From an uncultured Bacteroidota bacterium (GTDB lineage Bacteria > Bacteroidota > Bacteroidia > Flavobacteriales > Flavobacteriaceae), in assembly GCA_937136025.1 (NCBI GenBank), contig CAKZOC010000162.1, positions 1 to 41,035 of the forward strand: a stretch of DNA of 41,035 bases. The letters are read 5' to 3'. Position numbers and translations under genes: made by a program. Positions 1 through 6,656 of this stretch are shown here, one piece after another. Position 1 is the stretch's first letter. Each line of letters opens with the position of its first letter. The notes beneath the pieces were generated by a model, which did no database searches, was not told the origin of the DNA, and saw nothing but the letters and a program-made list of their open reading frames with translations.

Positions 1-882
1 GATCTGCAGCATCCGGACATAATCGATGGCTACTTCATCTCCGGAAGCGTCAAAGTTATTGGATTTGGCGCTGACAGCCTTTGCAAAAGGCATGAGTTCC
101 CGGACGCCTTTGTAGCGATCGTATTGATCAATGCAACCCGAATCACCCCCCTTTATACAGAAATTCCCAAAATCGGGCAGGGTGCCACAATTGTCCATTC
201 CGACCTGTTGCATCACTTGTGCCAAAAGTCCGGCATTGGACGAAAGTCCCCCGTGGTTCTCGACCAGTACATTGATGCTCTTATCTTTGGCATAACTAGC
301 CAAGCGGGTCAACCCATCTACAGAATTGGCCACCCAGGTCTGCGGATCACTGCTGCCCGAAAGATTTACCCGAATAGAATGACATCCCATAGCAGCAGCA
401 GCATCCACCCATTTGTGGTGGTTTTCCACAGCGGCTATTCGAGCGGCCTTATCGGTAAGGGCCAAATCGCCCTGATCATCAATCATGATCAGCAGGTTTT
501 GCATGCCATGCTTTCTTGCCTCCTCATTCGACCGCTCTACGAAGGTCTGCATTTCTGTATCGGTAAACACCTGAATTTTATGCTCTCCATCCATTTCTTT
601 CGCGTACAACTGACTCACGTACTCCAATCCGCTAAAGCCCCAGGATTTAGCCTTTGCCGCAAATTCAAAAGGATCGAGACCTTCTTCCCGGATCATTTTA
701 TGAATGGACCATTGGGCCAGGGAGAGCTTAAAAAAGGGTGCGGCTTCCGGCTCGGGATCTCCTTCAGCATCGGGTTCAGCAGCCATTGTGTTTTTGGGTT
801 TGTCTTTACAGGCCGCCATTCCAAGGAGGGTGAGGGCCATCCCGGCCTGACTGCTTCTGTAGATGAAATTTCTGCGCTTCAT
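1..882 (-). CDS. Tat-exported sugar isomerase/epimerase-like TIM-barrel lipoprotein (3' end outside window)
   Basis: The minus-strand frame is open from an ATG at 882-880 to base 1, giving 294 codons without a stop, so the C-terminus lies outside the window. The N-terminus MKRRNFIYRSSQAGMALTLL has a twin-arginine motif followed by a lipobox-like stretch ending at Cys25, so a Tat-exported lipoprotein is likely. The rest resembles the xylose-isomerase-like AP endonuclease 2 TIM-barrel family, with LAQWSIH at the first strand, VENHGG carrying a candidate metal-binding Glu, and LPDFGNF carrying a candidate Asp. Substrate is not determined. It is divergent from the GMC dehydrogenase cluster, and the two probably act on related sugars or oxidised sugars in the periplasm. 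The family call is firm; the reaction is not known. Confidence 0.85.
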   Translation of the reverse strand, partial: MKRRNFIYRSSQAGMALTLLGMAACKDKPKNTMAAEPDAEGDPEPEAAPFFKLSLAQWSIHKMIREEGLDPFEFAAKAKSWGFSGLEYVSQLYAKEMDGEHKIQVFTDTEMQTFVERSNEEARKHGMQNLLIMIDDQGDLALTDKAARIAAVENHHKWVDAAAAMGCHSIRVNLSGSSDPQTWVANSVDGLTRLASYAKDKSINVLVENHGGLSSNAGLLAQVMQQVGMDNCGTLPDFGNFCIKGGDSGCIDQYDRYKGVRELMPFAKAVSAKSNNFDASGDEVAIDYVRMLQI

Positions 883-911
883 AGATTACTGGACTATTGT
901 GGTTTGTAATG

Positions 912-930
912 CCCCGGAGATTCTCCGGGG
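912..930. other. Perfect hairpin between divergent genes
   Basis: CCCCGGAG (912-919) pairs perfectly with CTCCGGGG (923-930) around a 3-nt loop, followed on the plus strand by TTTAATAAG. The T run is too short for a convincing intrinsic terminator. The hairpin sits 30 bases upstream of the minus-strand isomerase start and 149 bases upstream of the GMC gene. It could be a leader hairpin of the isomerase mRNA, an operator-like palindrome, or a weak terminator. Confidence 0.5.
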
Positions 931-1079
931 TTTAATAAGAGGTGAAACCGAATCTTTAAAATATTGTCAAATTCCTATTTATCGGTCCTTTTAAAGGGCT
1001 TTCCTTCAGTTTTAACAGATTTTAAATGTAGAAAATTAATTTAATATTTAATACTTTTAGCGACCTAACAAACCCATTG

Positions 1080-2798
1080 ATGAGTAAGTTTTATTACAAC
1101 CAGGAAGAAGAAACCTATGATGCCATTGTGGTAGGAACAGGTATTAGCGGAGGCTGGGCCGCCAAGGAATTGTGCGAGCAGGGCTTGAAAACGCTGGTGC
1201 TGGACCGGGGCCGTATGGTCAACCACATTGAGGATTATCCCACGGCCAATATGGACGATTGGGATTTTCCAAACAACGGGGAACTCCCAAGGGAGGAAAA
1301 GGCCAAACAAGCGAAACAGGCCCGAACGGGGTACACGGTAAAAGCTCCACATAATTTCTGGTTTGTCGACGATCTGGAACATCCCTATAATGAGACCAAA
1401 CGCTTTGACTGGATGCGCGGATATCACGTTGGCGGGCGTTCCATTATGTGGGGACGTCACAGTTATCGATGGAGTGATATGGATTTTGAAGCAAACAAAA
1501 GGGACCGCATTGCCGTGGACTGGCCCGTGCGGTACAAAGACATCGCCCCCTGGTACGATAAGGTCGAAGCGTACATAGGAGTTACCGGAGAATCTTTGGG
1601 GCTTCCCCAACTGCCCGACGGCGTATTTGAACCCATGATGGAGCTCAACTGTGTTGAACAACACGTGCGCGAACAGGTCGCTGAGCATTTTGACGGAAGG
1701 GTGATTACTGCCGGGCGTGTGGCTCATATTAATAGTGACAAACAATTTGAAGGAAAAAACCGCATGCGGTGTCAATACCGAAACCGCTGTATAAGAGGGT
1801 GTCCTTTCGGGGCGTATTTCAGCAGCAATTCCTCTACGCTCCCTGCTGCGGAAGCCACCGGAAACATGACGCTTCGTCCCGATTCCGTGGTACATGAAGT
1901 CATGTATGATCCCGATACTAAAAAAGCAACCGGGGTAAAGGTCATCGACCGGATCACGAAAGAGACTTATGAATTTAAGGCTAAGGTCATATTTTTATGT
2001 GCCTCTGCCATAGCTTCCACCGCCATCCTGATGCAATCCAAATCAGACCGATTTCCCAATGGGATGGGTAACGATTCGGATCAACTCGGACGCAACATCA
2101 TGGACCACCATCTGGGTGTGGGCGCCGGTGGGCGGTTTGAAGGTTTTGAAGATAAATATTATAAAGGGCGCAAACCGAATGGAATCTACATCCCCAGGTT
2201 CAGAAACCTGGGGGGCAGCTCCAACACGGATAAATTTATCCGGGGGTATGGATACCAGGGAGGTGCCAGCCGGGGGAGTTGGGAAGATTCCGTCAAAGAG
2301 CTGTCCCATGGTAAAGGCTTGAAAGAGGCGATTCTCAAACCCGGGGGATGGAACTTCGGAATGGGTGGCTTCGGTGAAGTCCTGCCCTATGAGGATAACC
2401 GAATGACACTGGATTACGACAAACTGGATAAATGGGGACTTCCCACAGTTACCTTTGATGCAGAATTCAAAGACAACGAATGGAAGATGCGCGAAGACAT
2501 GAAGGAACAGGCAGTCGCTATGCTCGAAAAAGCGGGATTAAAGGACGTACAGCCCTTTGACGACCCCGGAGCGCTGGGTCTGGGAATTCACGAGATGGGA
2601 ACCGCACGTATGGGTCGGGATCCAAAAACCTCCGTCGTCAACGGATATAACCAGGTTCACGCTGTGAAAAATGTCTATGTAACGGATGGCGCATTTATGA
2701 CCTCAGCAGCCTGTGTAAATCCTTCGCTGACCTATATGGCTTTTACTGCCCGGGCTGCACAACACGCTGCACAAGAACTTAAAAAAGGAAACATCTGA
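1080..2798 (+). CDS. GMC family FAD-dependent oxidoreductase (sugar dehydrogenase large subunit)
   Basis: Predicted flavoprotein dehydrogenase of 572 residues. The ATG at 1080 is preferred over an in-frame TTG directly before it at 1077. The FAD-binding Rossmann motif VVGTGISGG is at residues 17-25 and is followed by the FAD-ribose acidic strand LVLDRG. The C-terminal GMC signature HEMGTARMG puts the conserved His at 504, and ACVNPSLT puts Asn547 where other GMC enzymes have the second catalytic His or Asn. No signal peptide is visible. The next gene overlaps its stop codon by one base and does carry a Tat-like signal, so this subunit could be exported bound to it, as known for gluconate- and glucoside-3-dehydrogenase-type complexes. 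Likely oxidises a sugar or glycoside; the substrate is inferred only. Confidence 0.9.
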   Translation: MSKFYYNQEEETYDAIVVGTGISGGWAAKELCEQGLKTLVLDRGRMVNHIEDYPTANMDDWDFPNNGELPREEKAKQAKQARTGYTVKAPHNFWFVDDLEHPYNETKRFDWMRGYHVGGRSIMWGRHSYRWSDMDFEANKRDRIAVDWPVRYKDIAPWYDKVEAYIGVTGESLGLPQLPDGVFEPMMELNCVEQHVREQVAEHFDGRVITAGRVAHINSDKQFEGKNRMRCQYRNRCIRGCPFGAYFSSNSSTLPAAEATGNMTLRPDSVVHEVMYDPDTKKATGVKVIDRITKETYEFKAKVIFLCASAIASTAILMQSKSDRFPNGMGNDSDQLGRNIMDHHLGVGAGGRFEGFEDKYYKGRKPNGIYIPRFRNLGGSSNTDKFIRGYGYQGGASRGSWEDSVKELSHGKGLKEAILKPGGWNFGMGGFGEVLPYEDNRMTLDYDKLDKWGLPTVTFDAEFKDNEWKMREDMKEQAVAMLEKAGLKDVQPFDDPGALGLGIHEMGTARMGRDPKTSVVNGYNQVHAVKNVYVTDGAFMTSAACVNPSLTYMAFTARAAQHAAQELKKGNI

Positions 2799-3451
2799 TG
2801 AACAGAAGAATCGCATTAAAAAACATGGGGTTAGCCCTGGGGTACACCGTAGCTACACCCACGATAATAAGCCTGATGCAAAGTTGCAAACAGGATAGTG
2901 GTCCTGTCTGGACGCCGGTTTTCTTTTCTGCGGAGGAAGGTGCCGTGATTATGCAACTGGCAGATTTGATTCTGCCCAAGACCGATACCCCGTCGGCCAC
3001 AGAAGTTGGCGTACATACTTTTTTAGATCGCTATATGATGGAGGTTTCTGACCCTAAGGAGCAGGAGCTGATAAAATTGGGGCTCGGCCGATTTATGGAA
3101 AAAGCCATGGCGGATTCGGGCAAACAAGCCGGGGATCCCCTGACGCCTGAAGATTTGGAACCCGTGCTGGCAGGAGCCCTCAAAAAGCGTGAAAAAGACG
3201 CCGAAGCTCAAATCTATGAAACCCTGATGACCTACAATGAAGCCATGGCTGAGGGCCAGCCTGCTGAATTGGATGGAGATGTTTCCAGATTTGTCTTTGC
3301 CAACCAGTTTCGCGATGCGGTCATCTGGTCTTATAAAACCTCAGAATATGTAGGAGAAGAAGTACTGGCCTACCTTCCCGTGCCCGGAGAGTATATCGGG
3401 TGTGGAGATGTAGACGAGCTCACAGGTGGCAAAGCCTGGTCTATATCCTAA
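2798..3451 (+). CDS. Gluconate 2-dehydrogenase subunit 3 family protein (Tat-type lipoprotein, small subunit)
   Basis: A 217-residue protein whose ATG overlaps the GMC stop codon (TGATG), so the two are translationally coupled. The N-terminus MNRRIALKNMGLALGYT is a twin-arginine-type signal, and SLMQSC ending at Cys30 is a plausible lipobox. The region IMQLADLILPKTDTPSATEVGV is the core of the gluconate 2-dehydrogenase subunit 3 family. Known members serve as the small subunit of membrane-bound flavoprotein sugar dehydrogenases and carry the export signal for the catalytic subunit. Here it probably exports and anchors the preceding GMC protein. No cytochrome c subunit is seen nearby, so the electron acceptor is unknown. 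Confidence 0.85.
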   Translation: MNRRIALKNMGLALGYTVATPTIISLMQSCKQDSGPVWTPVFFSAEEGAVIMQLADLILPKTDTPSATEVGVHTFLDRYMMEVSDPKEQELIKLGLGRFMEKAMADSGKQAGDPLTPEDLEPVLAGALKKREKDAEAQIYETLMTYNEAMAEGQPAELDGDVSRFVFANQFRDAVIWSYKTSEYVGEEVLAYLPVPGEYIGCGDVDELTGGKAWSIS

Positions 3452-3461
3452 CGTATCTTTC

Positions 3462-4370
3462 TTGAAACGACGTTCCTTTATTCGCAATACAGGTCTGGCT
3501 GCTGTAGCCACTGCGGCCTCCCCTGCCCTCCACGGGAATGCCACAACAGCCATTCCCAAACCCTTTAATCTGAATTTCGCCCCCCATTTCGGTATGTTCC
3601 AGGCCCACGCCGGAGCAGATCCCATGGATCAGCTACGCTATATGGCAGACTCCGGATTTCGTGCCTTTGAAGACAACGAAATGGCACAACGCCCTGTGGC
3701 TCTGCAGGAGAAGATCGGACAATTTCTCGAGGATCGCGATATGAAAATGGGCGTTTTCGTGGGCCATACCATTGCCTGGTCCCAACCCAATCTGGCTTCA
3801 GGGGATGCTGGAGCTCGCCGCGTATTCTTAGAGGAGATAAAAGCCTCTGCAGAGGTGGCAAAAAGAGTAGGGGCCCAATGGATGACTGTAGTTCCGGGTC
3901 ATGTGGATATGAAACAATCCATGGCTTTCCAGACCAGCCATGTCGTCGAGACACTTCGGGCGGCCGCTGAAATCCTGGAATCCCATCAACTCACTATGGT
4001 CCTGGAGCCCTTGAATTTCAGGGATCATCCCGGGCAGTTTCTCTCAGAATCCCCTCAGGCGTATGAAATCTGCAAAGCGGTTAACTCACCGGCCTGTAAA
4101 ATTCTTTTCGATATCTACCACCAGCAGATTCAGGAAGGAAACCTGATCCCAAATATTGAAACATGCTGGGATGAGATCGCCTATTTTCAAATAGGTGACA
4201 ACCCGGGGCGTAAGGAACCCGGTACAGGCGAAATCAATTACAGCAATGTGTTCCGGTTTATTCAGCGTCAGGGCTACTCCGGTATTCTTGGGATGGAACA
4301 CGGCAACTCCATGGAGGGTAAAGAAGGGGAACTCGCCGTTCTCAACGCCTATAGATCTGTAGATCCTTAA
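3462..4370 (+). CDS. Hydroxypyruvate isomerase family TIM-barrel protein with Tat signal
   Basis: I choose the TTG at 3462, giving 302 residues beginning MKRRSFIRNTGLAAVATAAS, a clear Tat signal. An earlier in-frame GTG at 3426 would bury that signal and overlap the upstream gene. The mature part matches the hydroxypyruvate isomerase (Hyi) branch: VLEPLNFRDHPG with Glu182, FDIYHQQ with Asp217, YFQIGDNPGRKEPGTGEINY with Gln243, and GMEHGN with Glu279. These are the expected metal-binding and catalytic positions. Hyi proper is cytosolic, so Tat export is unusual and suggests another substrate, such as a ketosugar made by the adjacent GMC dehydrogenase. It starts 10 bases after the small subunit gene and is probably in the same operon. 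Confidence 0.85.
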   Translation: MKRRSFIRNTGLAAVATAASPALHGNATTAIPKPFNLNFAPHFGMFQAHAGADPMDQLRYMADSGFRAFEDNEMAQRPVALQEKIGQFLEDRDMKMGVFVGHTIAWSQPNLASGDAGARRVFLEEIKASAEVAKRVGAQWMTVVPGHVDMKQSMAFQTSHVVETLRAAAEILESHQLTMVLEPLNFRDHPGQFLSESPQAYEICKAVNSPACKILFDIYHQQIQEGNLIPNIETCWDEIAYFQIGDNPGRKEPGTGEINYSNVFRFIQRQGYSGILGMEHGNSMEGKEGELAVLNAYRSVDP

Positions 4371-4799
4371 ACACACCTTGACTTCGCGGATAATCCTCCA
4401 TATTCCGCGCGAACCCTTGTTCCTTGATGAACCCCTGCAGGTGCATACAGCAGTATAAACGGCTTAAAGAAGGGGAATACAATCGGGCGTGTAAATAGTC
4501 GAATCCAGAAGATGTAAATGAAGCGGATCTAAATCGAATATCTGCAGGAATTCTATGTGGGAATCGGATGGGTCAAATCTTAAAAGTCAAACAGTACGAC
4601 CCCAGAACACGTTAAAATCTCATTGATACCGGCAGATGAATCAGGTAGTTCCCCCGAAACCTAAATTCAATCTAAGGAGCTCCCGAAGGAATCCCTTAGT
4701 TCCGATGTCAACAGTGTCCTCTAAAGTTGTTATATCAATAACAAGCTTCAGGAGTCGTACTTTTATCGTTTGACTTCTAATCTCTTTCTTCTACAATAT
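4371..4799. other. Gene-poor interval with possible decayed reading frame
   Basis: No convincing gene is present between two oppositely oriented operons that converge here. On the plus strand an ATG at 4427 opens a frame (MNPCRCIQQYKRLKEGEYN...) that meets TAG at 4496-4498 and then stays open to a TAA near 4614. The text on both sides of the TAG looks protein-like, so this may be a decayed small gene, though chance is possible. A weak hairpin formed by CTAAGG (4672-4677) and CCTTAG (4694-4699) is the only other structure I see. Confidence 0.3.
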
Positions 4800-5372
4800 T
4801 TACATGGTGATGTTTGAGGGCAGGGGTCTGGCTTTAAAAGCCCCGGTAACCCGAAGCGAGCCCCCACTTCCATCCTGTAACACCATATCTATTTCGCCCA
4901 AAACTTCCCGGGGCGTACATCCTGAAATCGAGATTGACCCGGATTCACTGAAATACAGGGCCGACGTCTTCCCTCCCAGGTCCGCATATCCAAACACGGT
5001 GTCAAAGCGCTTCATAATCCCCCCACTCTGCTCATCTACCGAATACTCTCCTTGCTCGATCATTTCATCTGTTCCGGAGATAGGAATTAAAAATCCAAAT
5101 CCAGGGCCCTCAGCGATGAGTGGATTGACAAAATGGAGTTTGAAAATCCGGGACTCCATGGAATTGTCTTGCTTAACCGAATACTCAAAATACACAGGGC
5201 CGTTTATCTTATTACTTTGGCCATCTATGGCGGTTTCAAGGTCGTACTTCCCTGTGGCCAATTCCGCCGTTTTGGGGACAGGATCCGGAGCTATATAAGC
5301 AATCGCCAAGACCAGTGCCACCCCCAATACAAATGGCCAGGCCAGCCGAAACCATTTGGAATCCTTATTCAT
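4800..5372 (-). CDS. Membrane-anchored hypothetical protein
   Basis: A 190-residue protein of unknown function. After MNKDSKWFRLAW there is one hydrophobic segment at about residues 13-29 (PFVLGVALVLAIAYIA), acting as an uncleaved anchor or signal. The remaining roughly 160 residues look like an extracytoplasmic beta-rich domain, with alternating hydrophobic strands such as GPVYFEYSV and KTSALYFSESGSISISG. The start codon overlaps the stop of the upstream small secreted protein (ATGA), so they form a two-gene operon. I do not recognise the family. Confidence 0.7.
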   Translation of the reverse strand: MNKDSKWFRLAWPFVLGVALVLAIAYIAPDPVPKTAELATGKYDLETAIDGQSNKINGPVYFEYSVKQDNSMESRIFKLHFVNPLIAEGPGFGFLIPISGTDEMIEQGEYSVDEQSGGIMKRFDTVFGYADLGGKTSALYFSESGSISISGCTPREVLGEIDMVLQDGSGGSLRVTGAFKARPLPSNITM

Positions 5373-5572
5373 GGAGTCTTCGATTGACTGACATAGGTCT
5401 CGTCGGGTTCATCAGCAGGCCAATGGGCCGGGATCTCGGAAGACTCCTCCGCCCTCTCATCGTAGCTCACAACCACCTGATCTTCTACTTCTTTTACTGC
5501 AGTAGATTCCGTCAATGCTGCTAAAGCAACGGCCAAAACAAAAGCTACAAAGAAAAAAAGGCACTTTTTCAT
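5369..5572 (-). CDS. Small secreted hypothetical protein
   Basis: A 67-residue protein with a classical signal peptide (MKKCLFFFVAFVLAVALAAL) and a short acidic mature part (VEDQVVVSYDERAEESSE). An AGGAG ribosome-binding site lies just upstream of the ATG at 5572, which is notable because most genes here lack one. It overlaps the following membrane protein gene by four bases (ATGA). No recognised domain. It is divergent from the LytTR regulator, which may control it. Confidence 0.65.
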   Translation of the reverse strand: MKKCLFFFVAFVLAVALAALTESTAVKEVEDQVVVSYDERAEESSEIPAHWPADEPDETYVSQSKTP

Positions 5573-5916
5573 TTTCTCCTAAATTGCTTGATTTCAGGGG
5601 AATCTCGTTAAAAACGCTCTCAAAACTAGGCGCTTTGCGGGCGTCATTTCAAGGTAAATGTGTAAACAGTGTTAAAATTTGTATAAACCGCAATTTGATT
5701 GCAAAATCGCACGCTTCGGACTTCTACGACCCTATGAATCCGGAGCCTATTGGCGCAACATCCTGAAAAACATATCTTTAATTGTAGGATAATTCTTCCT
5801 ATTGACGGGGATTCTTCAACAGAGAAGGCCGCATTCGCTCATTTCGCCCAACTCCCCAGCCTATTCGAATGCCATTCCAGACATTTTTTTTAAATTTCAG
5901 GATTATTCCCCAGGGC
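5573..5916. other. Divergent intergenic region upstream of LytTR regulator
   Basis: Holds the promoters of the small secreted-protein operon and of the LytTR regulator. TATCTTTA at 5773-5780 is one mismatch from the Bacteroidota -7 box TAnnTTTG and could drive the regulator. A short palindrome GCAAT-TTG-ATTGC lies at 5690-5702. An in-frame ATG at 5869 would extend the regulator by 16 residues, but the extension does not look like receiver-domain sequence. No gene is seen here. Confidence 0.35.
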
Positions 5917-6645
5917 ATGATTGAAGCAGTAATAGTAGACGACGAAGAAAAGGCCATTCAAAGCCTGGGCTGGGAATTGAGCCACTTTTCAAACGAAATA
6001 GTCGTTATCGCTTCCTTTACCGACCCGTTCAGGGCCCTGGACTATTTGCAGCACAACACCCCGGACTGCCTGTTCCTCGACATAGAGATGCCGGCCATGG
6101 ATGGTTTCCAGTTTATACAGAAACTGCATAACAGAGATCTGGCGATCATTATCACCACTGCCTATAACCAGTATGCCATCCAGGCCCTTAAAAATGAGGC
6201 CATTGATTATTTGCTGAAGCCCATAGATGCCGATGATCTTCAGGAGACGATCTCAAAAATACGGCGTCATAACACCTCCCATCTGACCACAAATCGCCTG
6301 GAAAAACTATTGGCAGGCAAGAACAGTCAGGGCAAGAAAATCACGGTCAATACCGATGGGAAATTACTGTTCCTGGACAATGATGATGTATTGTATGCGG
6401 AGTCTGATGGCAACTACAGCACCTTGTACCTGTCAGATGGCCGAAAGATTGTATTGACTAAAAAATTAAAAGAAATCGACGATCTTTTGCCTCCCGAAAC
6501 CTTTTTCAGGATCCACAACTCCTATATCATCAATCTGGAAAAAGTAAAAGAGTACCTTAAAACCGACGGATACGTCGTTTTGGTATCCAATCATAAAATT
6601 CCGGTGTCACGTAAGAGAAAATCCGATTTTCTGGATTTGATTTAA
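5917..6645 (+). CDS. LytTR-family response regulator
   Basis: A 242-residue two-component regulator. The ATG at 5917 begins MIEAVIVDDEEKAIQSL, the usual start of a receiver domain. Acidic residues VDDE are at 7-10, the phosphoacceptor Asp55 is in CLFLDIEMP, TTAYNQYA holds the conserved Thr, and LLKPID holds the conserved Lys. The LytTR DNA-binding domain occupies roughly residues 140-240 (VLYAESDGNYSTLYLSDGRK, FFRIHNSYIINL). It ends 11 bases before the histidine kinase and is almost certainly its partner. Targets are unknown; the divergent small secreted-protein operon is a candidate. Confidence 0.93.
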   Translation: MIEAVIVDDEEKAIQSLGWELSHFSNEIVVIASFTDPFRALDYLQHNTPDCLFLDIEMPAMDGFQFIQKLHNRDLAIIITTAYNQYAIQALKNEAIDYLLKPIDADDLQETISKIRRHNTSHLTTNRLEKLLAGKNSQGKKITVNTDGKLLFLDNDDVLYAESDGNYSTLYLSDGRKIVLTKKLKEIDDLLPPETFFRIHNSYIINLEKVKEYLKTDGYVVLVSNHKIPVSRKRKSDFLDLI

Positions 6646-6656
6646 GTTGCTAGAGA

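Noticed and set aside
124-909. Plus-strand 261-codon open frame
   Set aside because: It is the shadow of the minus-strand TIM-barrel lipoprotein, which has a start, a Tat signal and family motifs; the plus-strand protein has none.
1065-1895. Minus-strand 276-codon open frame
   Set aside because: It lies opposite the GMC oxidoreductase, which carries clear FAD and catalytic motifs. The antisense protein has no recognised domain.
4672-4699. Weak hairpin as terminator
   Set aside because: The stem is only six base pairs, the loop is long and no T run follows, so it is not called as a terminator.
4804-5298. Plus-strand 164-codon frame
   Set aside because: It is antisense to the membrane-anchored protein, which has a hydrophobic anchor and an ATGA overlap with its partner.
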